Source: Candidatus Sulfotelmatobacter sp. (lineage in GTDB: Bacteria > Acidobacteriota > Terriglobia > Terriglobales > Acidobacteriaceae). From it: DNA of 7,289 nucleotides. The stretch covers positions 1-7,289 of the forward strand of contig JASIKQ010000520.1 of assembly GCA_030049565.1 (NCBI GenBank), read 5' to 3'. The notes beneath the pieces were generated by a model. It saw only the letters and a list, made by a program, of their open reading frames with translations, was not told the DNA's origin and made no database searches. Below, piece by piece: positions 1 to 6,974 of this stretch. The translations under genes were made by a program, and so were the position numbers. Positions within the stretch are counted from its first letter, which is position 1. Each line of letters begins with the position of its first letter.

Positions 1-1
1 G

Positions 2-1174
<1,173 letters not shown>

Positions 1175-1177
1175 GTA

Positions 1178-1192
1178 CCGCATCGGCTGCGG
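1178..1192. repeat. Small stem-loop just after the serS stop
   Basis: CCGCA (1178-1182) and TGCGG (1188-1192) form a 5-bp stem with a 5-nt loop, directly behind the serS stop codon. No T-run follows, so an intrinsic terminator is not supported. It may be incidental or part of the larger intergenic element at 1204-1260. Confidence 0.3.
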
Positions 1193-1203
1193 AGCGATTA
1201 TAG

Positions 1204-1260
1204 GATCCTCCGACTATGTTGCCCTCCGCTTCGCGGACGGCAACTTCGCTCAGGATGACA
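1204..1260. repeat. Intergenic stem-loop element between serS and the membrane-protein gene
   Basis: The left arm GTTGCCCTCCGC (1218-1229) and right arm GCGGACGGCAAC (1233-1244) pair over 12 bp with one mismatch around a TTC loop. The flanks GATCCTCCGACT on the left and TTCGCTCAGGATGACA on the right are also partly complementary (TCCT against AGGA). From general knowledge, short intergenic palindromes ending in a phrase like CTCAGGATGACA recur in acidobacterial chromosomes, so this may be one copy of a dispersed repeat family; that cannot be tested inside one window. No T-tract follows the stem, so it is not a standard intrinsic terminator. Its right edge supplies the AGGA that serves as ribosome-binding site for the gene at 1266. 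Confidence 0.6.
1252..1255 (+). promoter_or_regulatory. Likely Shine-Dalgarno for the gene at 1266, inside the repeat edge
   Basis: AGGA at 1252-1255 lies 10 nt before the ATG at 1266 and is the only purine-rich match in reach. It falls inside the conserved-looking right edge (CTCAGGATGACA) of the intergenic stem-loop element, so translation of the downstream gene may depend on that element. Confidence 0.45.
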
Positions 1261-1265
1261 AGTTA

Positions 1266-1637
1266 ATGGGCGTGTTCAACACAATTCGGAGCTACGTGTT
1301 GTGGCAGCATGAACGCGGAACGCTGCACTACGACATTATGGTCACGCTCATCCTGATTTTCATTTTCTTCTCGCCCCGGGTGATCAACTTTAATGACAAA
1401 CCTGCGGCGCTGCCGCCGCATCGTACGGGCGTCGTGGTCAGCTCGGATGGAGCGGGCGAATTGGTGTATCAAATTGAAGCTTCCATGGTGGCAGGGGGAG
1501 ACGATGCGGCGGTGCGCGGGCAGTTACAGCGCATCATTGAGCCAGTGTCAGGAGAAGTTTCGATCGTGAAGTACGAGAAAGTTTCCGATACCGGCGGGGC
1601 GCAGGAATATCGGGTTTGGGCGAAACGAAAACCGTGA
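1266..1637 (+). CDS. Small single-pass membrane protein of unknown function
   Basis: A 123-residue protein that I do not recognise as a named family. A short N-terminal segment of about 21 residues, rich in polar and basic residues, is followed by one clear hydrophobic helix at about residues 22-40 (YDIMVTLILIFIFFSPRVI). A soluble C-terminal domain of about 80 residues comes next, with a beta-alpha-beta look and a charged tail (VWAKRKP). The basic residues before the helix suggest that the N-terminus is cytoplasmic and the C-terminal domain periplasmic; this is inference. The stop codon overlaps the GTG start of the following LolA-like gene in the sequence GTGA, so the two are very likely translationally coupled and act in the same envelope process. 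The layout loosely recalls ExbD-type proteins (short N-terminus, one helix, periplasmic domain), but no diagnostic motif supports that identity. Confidence 0.85.
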   Translation: MGVFNTIRSYVLWQHERGTLHYDIMVTLILIFIFFSPRVINFNDKPAALPPHRTGVVVSSDGAGELVYQIEASMVAGGDDAAVRGQLQRIIEPVSGEVSIVKYEKVSDTGGAQEYRVWAKRKP

Positions 1638-2329
1638 GACGAACGTTCGCGATCTCCATCGGTGTTTTATGGCTGCTACTGCTGCATTCTCTGGCGCAGG
1701 CGCCGCAAGCTCCCACGCTCGATGAAGTTCTAAAGAAGCTGGACGCGACCGCGGCCAGCTTTCGTTCCCTCGAAGCCAATTTTGTTTGGGATCAATACCA
1801 GAAAGTAGTTGACGACCACGACACGCAGAGGGGGACGGTCTATTACCTGGGCACCGGGCCGAATGTGGAGATGATGGCCGAGGTGAAAGATCCGGCGCAG
1901 AAGTTTGTGCTGTACAAAGACGGCAAGCTGCAGGTTTACCAGCCGAAGATCGATCAGGTAATGGAGTATTCGACGGGCGGAAACCGCGGCGAGATTGAGA
2001 GCTATCTTGTACTCGGTTTCGGCGGGAGCGGGCAGGATCTGAAAAAGTCGTTCGACGTCAGTTCCCTCGGCGAACAGAATGTGGACGGGATCGCGACGGT
2101 TGAATTGCAGTTGCTGCCGAAAAGCGACAAGCTGCGCAACAACATATCGAAGATTTTGTTGTGGATTGACATGAGCCGCGGCATCTCAGTACAGCAGCAG
2201 TTCTTTCAACCCCAAGGCGATTATCGGCTGGCGAAGTATTCGGAGATCAAGATGCCGGCTAAAATCGGCAATGAGGTATTTCGACTGAAGACTAACAAGA
2301 AGACGCAGTTTATCTCGCCACGAGGGTAA
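1634..2329 (+). CDS. LolA-like periplasmic outer-membrane lipoprotein carrier protein
   Basis: LolA-type proteins take mature lipoproteins from the inner-membrane LolCDE complex and carry them across the periplasm to the outer membrane. From the GTG at 1634 the product has 231 residues: a signal peptide (MRRTF, then hydrophobic core ISIGVLWLLLLHSLA, with cleavage plausible after SLA near residue 21) and one LolA-like domain. Family features seen are the N-terminal helix LDEVLKKLDATAASFRSLEANFVW, the central strand pair with KFVLYKDGKLQVYQPKIDQVMEY (like the DG..W.Y.P...QV pattern of LolA), and the later ISKILLWIDMSRG strand. The start is ambiguous. GTG at 1634 gives a 4-bp overlap with the preceding stop and a compact signal peptide but has no clear Shine-Dalgarno. 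An in-frame TTG at 1616 has AGGA 9 nt upstream and adds six residues. No LolB or LolCDE gene is in the window. The exact lipoprotein role is inferred from the family. Confidence 0.85.
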   Translation: MRRTFAISIGVLWLLLLHSLAQAPQAPTLDEVLKKLDATAASFRSLEANFVWDQYQKVVDDHDTQRGTVYYLGTGPNVEMMAEVKDPAQKFVLYKDGKLQVYQPKIDQVMEYSTGGNRGEIESYLVLGFGGSGQDLKKSFDVSSLGEQNVDGIATVELQLLPKSDKLRNNISKILLWIDMSRGISVQQQFFQPQGDYRLAKYSEIKMPAKIGNEVFRLKTNKKTQFISPRG

Positions 2330-2358
2330 CTTATTGATTATAAAGGGCGATAAATGTG

Positions 2359-2389
2359 TTGCCGAGAGTGGCGGTGAGGACGCTATACT
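2359..2389 (+). promoter_or_regulatory. Weak candidate promoter before the 71-codon gene
   Basis: TTGCCG (2359-2364) and TATACT (2384-2389) resemble -35 and -10 boxes, but the 19-bp spacer is longer than the usual 17. A transcript from here would begin close to 2396 and have a leader of under 20 nt. Read-through from the LolA-like gene, whose stop is followed by no visible terminator, is an equally good explanation for expression of the next gene. Confidence 0.25.
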
Positions 2390-2412
2390 GCCTTAGGTTC
2401 CATTTCGATCTC

Positions 2413-2628
2413 ATGGCCAAAGTCTTTACCATTCCCGTCCCCCCGCAATTTGGCAGCAAGCGAAGAGAGCGAAAGGCCGATCCGCGCTACGTGGATGGGC
2501 AACGCGTGCTGGTAGAGGCCATGAGGTATCTGGCCCAGAGCGACCCGGTGATGAACCGTTCGGCGATTGAGCTGATCTCCGAGCACGTGCGGACACGCTT
2601 TCGCATGAGCGATTCGCCGCTGGCGTAA
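2413..2628 (+). CDS. Small hypothetical protein, 71 residues
   Basis: I do not recognise this protein. The preferred start is the ATG at 2413 (MAKVFTIPVPPQFG). The frame stays open upstream to a TTG at 2359, but those extra residues look uncoded and would cover the candidate promoter. The product is soluble and basic in its first half (SKRRERKADPR), then predicted as helical (DGQRVLVEAMRYLAQ and NRSAIELISEHVRTRF). No signal peptide, membrane segment or metal-binding motif is visible. Third codon positions are mostly G or C, as in the neighbouring genes, which supports coding. There is no strong Shine-Dalgarno: only AGG, 15 nt upstream. It sits 83 bp after the LolA-like gene on the same strand and converges with the large receptor gene. 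A minus-strand frame over the same bases has less protein-like composition and was set aside. Confidence 0.55.
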   Translation: MAKVFTIPVPPQFGSKRRERKADPRYVDGQRVLVEAMRYLAQSDPVMNRSAIELISEHVRTRFRMSDSPLA

Positions 2629-2635
2629 AGGGCCC

Positions 2636-2652
2636 GCGGGGTTATCCCCCGC
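2636..2652. terminator. Possible bidirectional terminator between convergent genes
   Basis: GCGGGG (2636-2641) and CCCCGC (2647-2652) form a 6-bp all-GC stem with a 5-nt loop in the 43-bp gap between the convergent 71-codon gene and the receptor gene. It is followed by CCTCTTACTTC on the plus strand and by GGGCCCTTTACG on the minus strand, so the T-tracts are poor on both sides. Its position suits a shared terminator, but the sequence only partly supports that. Confidence 0.4.
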
Positions 2653-2671
2653 CCTCTTACTTCAAAAGCTT

Positions 2672-5600
2672 TCAAAATATGTAGCGAATCATGAACTCCA
2701 TGACGCGCGGGTTCGATAGAGTCGAACTGAAGTTGCCAAAGCTGCTCACGCTGGAAAGCGAGGTGTTTCCATTCACTGACATGGTCCCAACGTCAAAGCG
2801 GGCGGTGTTAGTCACGTTGTACATAGACCAATTGAACCTCACGAATTGGCTTTCCCTGACTGCCCAGGTTTTTGTCACACCGGTGTCAATGTTGAATGTG
2901 CCGGGTCCGCGCTGGAAGTTTCGCACCCCCCCTTCGCCGGGGTATGCGGGACGAAATAGATTGATAGCGGCATTGGGGTTAGTAGGATCGGTGATCCCGG
3001 GGTCCTGGAAGACATTGGGCCCGGTGTTCCCACTGGGCTGAGCCACGATGAAGCTGCCGGTTTTGGGACGTACATTGCTGATCGGCACAGGGGGGCTCTG
3101 AAGTTGGAAATTCGTAGCCCATTCAGGGCTGAACATCGTAAATGGATATCCGGTAGACCAGCGCCAGAGGCCGGAAACAGTCCAGCCGCCGAAGAAAGCA
3201 TCCGCCAGCCGTCCCATGCCGGATCCCCATTTTCTCGCATGACCAACCGGCAGGTCGTAGACCCAATTTGAGTTCACGATGTGCGTAGTATCGAAGTCCG
3301 AGATGGCGCGGTTCTGTTGCGGAAACCATGAGTTGATGATCTGGCTCCCAAGGCCAAATCCCTCAAATTCATTGATGCGTTCGGCGTTCGATCCCATGTC
3401 TATGGATTTGGAATACGTGTAATTCAAATCGAATGCCAACCCTCCGGATTTATGCCGCAAACTGAATTGACCGGCGTTGTAGGAGCTGTTGCCGATGCTT
3501 CGCCAGGCATACAGCGAGGAGAATTGCGGACTGTAATAGTTATAGGCGGTCGGACCCGTCTGTCCGGCGAGCTGAGAGCAACTTGGGAAACAAAATGCGT
3601 CTGCAATTTCGAGGGCGGTGGTTTCATTGCCTTTGTAGTTGCAGTACAGGTCGTACATAGCCTGCGTGGCGGAAAGGACGGTTGTTGGGGAAATAGGCGT
3701 TGAATTGGCGCCACAAGGTGTGATCAAACCCGTATTCGAGTTCGGTAGTTCCAACAGCACAGCTGAGGCCGGCCCCGCCGCCCCAGGGAACAGGTTCTGC
3801 CAATAATTTGTTCCGATGGTTGCGGGACTGATGTTTTGGTTCCCGGTGCCGGCGTAGTACTGGCGCGCGAGCGCCTGGGCGGCTTGGAAATAGCTTGTCT
3901 TGCTCGCTGGATCGATCAGGTTTGTCGGCTCTGCCAGATCTTCTTCCTGCAGTAGTCGATGGGCGAAACGGCCCACATACGACGCCTCGAAGACGAAGTG
4001 CGAAGGTAGTTCCCGCGTAATGGAGAAATCGATGACGTGGGAATAAGGAGTTTTCAACTTGTCATCCAAGCCCCAGGTGATAGCGAAGCCCCCCGGCGTG
4101 GTTGCCCCGATCGGAAAGGTAACTGGGAACGGACCGCTCGGCGGAGGACCAACAATCGGGCACGGCGCGGTGGGACAGCTCGAAGTCGTGACGGCGCTCG
4201 TAGTTGGAATATTATTCAGCCCGCTGTAGCGAGCGGAGCCATCCACAGTTTGAATTCCTGCGGGGTTGACTTCCGAGGTGGTTAAACCAAACGATCCATT
4301 CCGATCGAAGGAGTTGGTGATTCCTTCACCAAAGTGATCGTAATAGATGCCGTAGCCCAGTCGAACCGAGGTTTTTCCTGGCCCACCCCACAAACGTTTC
4401 GTCCACATGCTGTCGCCCTTGGGCGCATAGGCAAAAGCAAGACGCGGGGCAACATCTTTGTAGTCATAACTCCAGTATGGCGCCAGACCATTCGCCTGGC
4501 CTGCCAAGCTGAACGTAACCGTGGGGTCGTAAACCTGCCCTTGAGAGGCCGCTATGCTGCGCTGATTAAACCAATCATGAAGGCTGATCGATGGCGCAAC
4601 CTGCGTGCCTGTGGTCTCATACGGAGGCTCCAAAATGGTGTAGCGGAGGCCGTAAGTGAAGGTGAAATTAGGGCGCATCCTCCACTGGTCCTGGGCATAC
4701 ATTTCGTATTCATGGGTGCGGAAGTGACGTGCAACCAGCTCGCCTTGCGGGATCCGATTCAGCGTCTTGTTAAGTTCGTAATTGGCATTGACTTGCGGAA
4801 TCAAACCGGCCATTGCCGCCATCGCGAAATCGTAGCTGGCGGAAAAATCGGGATCCACTGCCGGGTAGCCGAAGGCGGCAGGATCCAGGCTGCTCCCAGT
4901 ATTCGAGATTCCCGAAAAATTCAACCAGTACACATTGGTCACACCTTGGAAAAAATTCTGGGCGTTGGACTCGCGCAGATTGTCAACTTGCCGGTAGTTG
5001 GCGCCGAATTGGAGACTGTGGCTGCCTACTATCTTGGTCAGGTCATCGACGATGTTCTTGACCGGGACGTGAGTGTTGATGGTGGGAGTTTCCGGAATGT
5101 AGTTGTCCATACCGCGGAAGTTGATGTAGGGCGCGGTCTCGTAGCCTTGCAAATTGAGTAACTGGCTGATGTAGCCGAAATGGAAGTTATTGATGAGAGT
5201 GCTGCTGAACGTGGCGGTGTAACCTGCGGTAATTTCCTTGTTATTGTCGTGTTCTACCTGGTTCTGCGGCAGCCCCGGAAACTCCTCGCCGCCATCCCCG
5301 GTAATCGTGTATTGCGAATTCCGCTCCGCCTCCTGGTCGTTGTTCATGATGCCATTGAGGAAAAGGTGGTGATTCCCTGAGAGGTTGTAGTCCAGCTTTG
5401 CGACAAACGCGTTCTGACTTTGCGGCAAGGGAGAGGAAAAGGTGAAACCACGATAGTCGAAACCGTCGCCAACCGTGTCAGTGTTGGGTTGAGGATAGAG
5501 CGTGAACAAATAAGCGGGATTTGGAGTCTGGTTGCCGGTTACATTGGCGAGCAAAGGATTGGGACCGGGACCGAGGGGGCATGTCCCCAGACCGGTGCAG

Positions 5601-6739
5601 TTCGGATCCATACCCATAATTTGCGTCGCTGAAAGCGTCATGACGCCGCTGGCAGGACAAGGGGTTGGATCCGTGGGGGTTGGATCGTCGGTGCAGGGAT
5701 AGCTCATCGACCCTCCGCGCAAGCCCGGACCAAGCGAAGTGATTCCGCTGGGTATCTCGCGGGTAACTTGCAGATTTTCGCGCTTGCGCTGGCCCTCATA
5801 AGCGGCGAAGAAAAACAGCTTGTCCTTTACTATTGGCCCGCCGACGTTCGCGCCAAAGGTGTTACGCAAGAGAAATGGCGGGACATTTGACTCGCCTGCC
5901 TGTAACTGAGCGGCTTTATTGAACCAGTCGTTGGCTGCGGTGAATGGCGGTCGGTTGTATTCATACAGCGAACCGTGGATGTGATTGGTACCGCTCTTGA
6001 TGACCTCGGAGACCTGACCGCCGGAGGAGCGGCCCATGTCAGCATCAGCGTTGCTGGTGGTTACCTTAAGTTCTTCTAGCGAGTCCAAGGGCGCGCGGAC
6101 GGCGCCGGTAAAGGCCGTTCCCAGAAGCTCATCGTTGTTGTCGATGCCGTCGAGCGTAATGTTGCTCTGGTCGCTGCGCGCCCCGTTCACAGCACCTGCG
6201 CGGCTATCCGCAGCGCTGTTAATGTGCGTGCTGTTGCCGGTGAAAACGACGCCGCTCTGCAAGCTCAGGATGCCGGCGGGATCGCGGCCTTCAAAGGGCA
6301 GTTCTGCGATCTGATCAGCTCCAAAGGCGTGGCCGAGGGTGGCATCCTGCGTATTGACCATGGGCGCGGTGCCGCTGACCTCCACTGTAACCGTCCCGCC
6401 CGTGACCTCCATGGTCACGTTCAACGTTGTGGGCGTAGCGACGAGCAACTCCAGGCCGGTTTGTTTCAGCAATGCGAAGCCGTGGGCCTCCACGGCGAGG
6501 TTATACTTTGCGGGAGGAAGCTCGAGAAATTGATAATTACCTTGGCTGTCGCTCTTGACCGTGCGCGCGAATCCTGTCGCAGGGTTCGTCAGGGTCACGG
6601 TCGCGCCAGGAAGGACGGCCTTCTTCGCATCGTACACCGTGCCCCGCAATGAGGTGGTGGCGTTCTGCGCGAAGCTGAAGATTTGGGCGAACGAGACTAG
6701 AACGGCCAGCAGAGTAACTACACGTGCGCGTGTACGCAT
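2672..6739 (-). CDS. Oar-like TonB-dependent outer-membrane receptor with carboxypeptidase-regulatory-like domain
   Basis: A 1355-residue outer-membrane protein. Family members import or bind large substrates (often glycans or siderophores) using energy from TonB-ExbBD; the substrate here cannot be read from sequence. Domains in order: a signal peptide (MRTRAR then a hydrophobic core, cleavage near FSFAQ at 21-26); a carboxypeptidase-regulatory-like beta-sandwich at about 31-113 (LRGTVYDAKKAVLPGATVTLTN, DSQGNYQFLELPPAKYNL); a plug at about 130-260 (QIAELPFEGRDPAGILSLQSGV, ARSDQSNITLDGIDNND, GGQVSEVIKSGTNHIHGSLYEY); then a long beta-barrel with large loops. The C-terminus MEFMIRYIF alternates hydrophobic residues and ends in Phe, the usual BAM-recognised barrel signal. 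It is longer than typical 700-1000-residue receptors but in keeping with acidobacterial Oar-like proteins. No clear TonB box is seen. All ten cysteines lie in five close pairs in barrel loops. No susD, tonB or exb gene is adjacent. The start ATG has GGAGG 4 nt upstream. Confidence 0.95.
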   Translation of the reverse strand: MRTRARVVTLLAVLVSFAQIFSFAQNATTSLRGTVYDAKKAVLPGATVTLTNPATGFARTVKSDSQGNYQFLELPPAKYNLAVEAHGFALLKQTGLELLVATPTTLNVTMEVTGGTVTVEVSGTAPMVNTQDATLGHAFGADQIAELPFEGRDPAGILSLQSGVVFTGNSTHINSAADSRAGAVNGARSDQSNITLDGIDNNDELLGTAFTGAVRAPLDSLEELKVTTSNADADMGRSSGGQVSEVIKSGTNHIHGSLYEYNRPPFTAANDWFNKAAQLQAGESNVPPFLLRNTFGANVGGPIVKDKLFFFAAYEGQRKRENLQVTREIPSGITSLGPGLRGGSMSYPCTDDPTPTDPTPCPASGVMTLSATQIMGMDPNCTGLGTCPLGPGPNPLLANVTGNQTPNPAYLFTLYPQPNTDTVGDGFDYRGFTFSSPLPQSQNAFVAKLDYNLSGNHHLFLNGIMNNDQEAERNSQYTITGDGGEEFPGLPQNQVEHDNNKEITAGYTATFSSTLINNFHFGYISQLLNLQGYETAPYINFRGMDNYIPETPTINTHVPVKNIVDDLTKIVGSHSLQFGANYRQVDNLRESNAQNFFQGVTNVYWLNFSGISNTGSSLDPAAFGYPAVDPDFSASYDFAMAAMAGLIPQVNANYELNKTLNRIPQGELVARHFRTHEYEMYAQDQWRMRPNFTFTYGLRYTILEPPYETTGTQVAPSISLHDWFNQRSIAASQGQVYDPTVTFSLAGQANGLAPYWSYDYKDVAPRLAFAYAPKGDSMWTKRLWGGPGKTSVRLGYGIYYDHFGEGITNSFDRNGSFGLTTSEVNPAGIQTVDGSARYSGLNNIPTTSAVTTSSCPTAPCPIVGPPPSGPFPVTFPIGATTPGGFAITWGLDDKLKTPYSHVIDFSITRELPSHFVFEASYVGRFAHRLLQEEDLAEPTNLIDPASKTSYFQAAQALARQYYAGTGNQNISPATIGTNYWQNLFPGAAGPASAVLLELPNSNTGLITPCGANSTPISPTTVLSATQAMYDLYCNYKGNETTALEIADAFCFPSCSQLAGQTGPTAYNYYSPQFSSLYAWRSIGNSSYNAGQFSLRHKSGGLAFDLNYTYSKSIDMGSNAERINEFEGFGLGSQIINSWFPQQNRAISDFDTTHIVNSNWVYDLPVGHARKWGSGMGRLADAFFGGWTVSGLWRWSTGYPFTMFSPEWATNFQLQSPPVPISNVRPKTGSFIVAQPSGNTGPNVFQDPGITDPTNPNAAINLFRPAYPGEGGVRNFQRGPGTFNIDTGVTKTWAVRESQFVRFNWSMYNVTNTARFDVGTMSVNGNTSLSSVSSFGNFSSTLSNPRVMEFMIRYIF
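5661..5686. repeat. In-frame 15-bp tandem duplication inside the receptor gene
   Basis: The 11-mer GGGGTTGGATC occurs at 5661-5671 and again at 5676-5686, a period of 15 bp. On the coding (minus) strand this gives the five-residue repeat DPTPT followed by DPTP (residues 352-360), between Cys349 and Cys361. It keeps frame and is best read as a small slippage duplication in a surface loop. Confidence 0.6.
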
Positions 6740-6743
6740 GGAG

Positions 6744-6748
6744 CCTCC
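6744..6748 (-). promoter_or_regulatory. Strong Shine-Dalgarno of the receptor gene
   Basis: On the minus strand GGAGG stands 4 nt before the ATG at 6739. This fixes the start and agrees with the signal peptide that begins there. The spacing is slightly short but the match to the anti-Shine-Dalgarno is the best in the window. Confidence 0.75.
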
Positions 6749-6823
6749 AGCCCGCAGCGAAGGGCATTACATTTCGGATTTTGTTCCCAGGAAAGAACGA
6801 CGTTGAGACCCTGGGGGACCTGA

Positions 6824-6852
6824 TGGCCCGCTATTTTGCAACTAGCGGGCCA
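6824..6852. repeat. Perfect 10-bp inverted repeat upstream of the receptor gene
   Basis: TGGCCCGCTA (6824-6833) and TAGCGGGCCA (6843-6852) are perfect reverse complements around a 9-nt AT-rich centre (TTTTGCAAC, containing the palindrome TTGCAA). No T-run follows on either strand, so it is not a classic terminator. It lies about 85 bp before the receptor start and overlaps the candidate -10 and spacer, as an operator would. An RNA hairpin is the alternative. Confidence 0.7.
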
Positions 6853-6862
6853 CGAAGTTCAA
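6833..6862 (-). promoter_or_regulatory. Candidate sigma70-type promoter for the receptor gene
   Basis: On the minus strand TTGAAC (6857-6862) and CAAAAT (6833-6838) match -35 and -10 boxes at 4 of 6 positions each, with an 18-bp spacer. Transcription would start near 6826 and give a leader of about 85 nt. The -10 box lies mainly in the AT-rich centre of the perfect inverted repeat. The match is modest, so this is a suggestion supported mainly by position. Confidence 0.35.
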
Positions 6863-6868
6863 GTTGAA
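6858..6868. repeat. 11-bp palindrome at the candidate -35 region
   Basis: TTCAAGTTGAA is a perfect odd palindrome (5-bp arms, central G) overlapping the candidate -35 box. Its right arm starts 11 bp from the larger inverted repeat at 6824-6852. It could be a second half of a regulatory site, but a palindrome this short may also arise by chance in an AT-rich patch. Confidence 0.35.
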
Positions 6869-6974
6869 TTTTCAGGGGTTGGCTGATTCTTTGGCGCGCG
6901 GGGTACGCGATTTCACAGGCTGGGTCCGGGGTTTGGAAGGGTCGGGCAGAGAATGCGCGGGTTGACTTCAGCGT

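Noticed and set aside
2383..2586. 67-codon minus-strand frame over the small hypothetical gene
   Set aside because: Composition is less protein-like than the plus-strand frame and there is no Shine-Dalgarno before its start.
4334..5161. 275-codon plus-strand open frame antisense to the receptor gene
   Set aside because: It lies wholly inside the strongly supported receptor gene, has no domain-like features or Shine-Dalgarno, and its low-complexity composition (many R, V, G) is what the reverse frame of this gene would give.
6224..6652. 142-codon plus-strand open frame opposite the receptor N-terminus
   Set aside because: Shadow of the signal-peptide, regulatory-domain and plug coding region, which is clearly real on the other strand.
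6824..6852. Intrinsic terminator of the right-edge gene
   Set aside because: The stem is perfect, but neither strand has a T-run after it and it lies over 120 bp beyond the stop codon, so an operator or leader structure is preferred.
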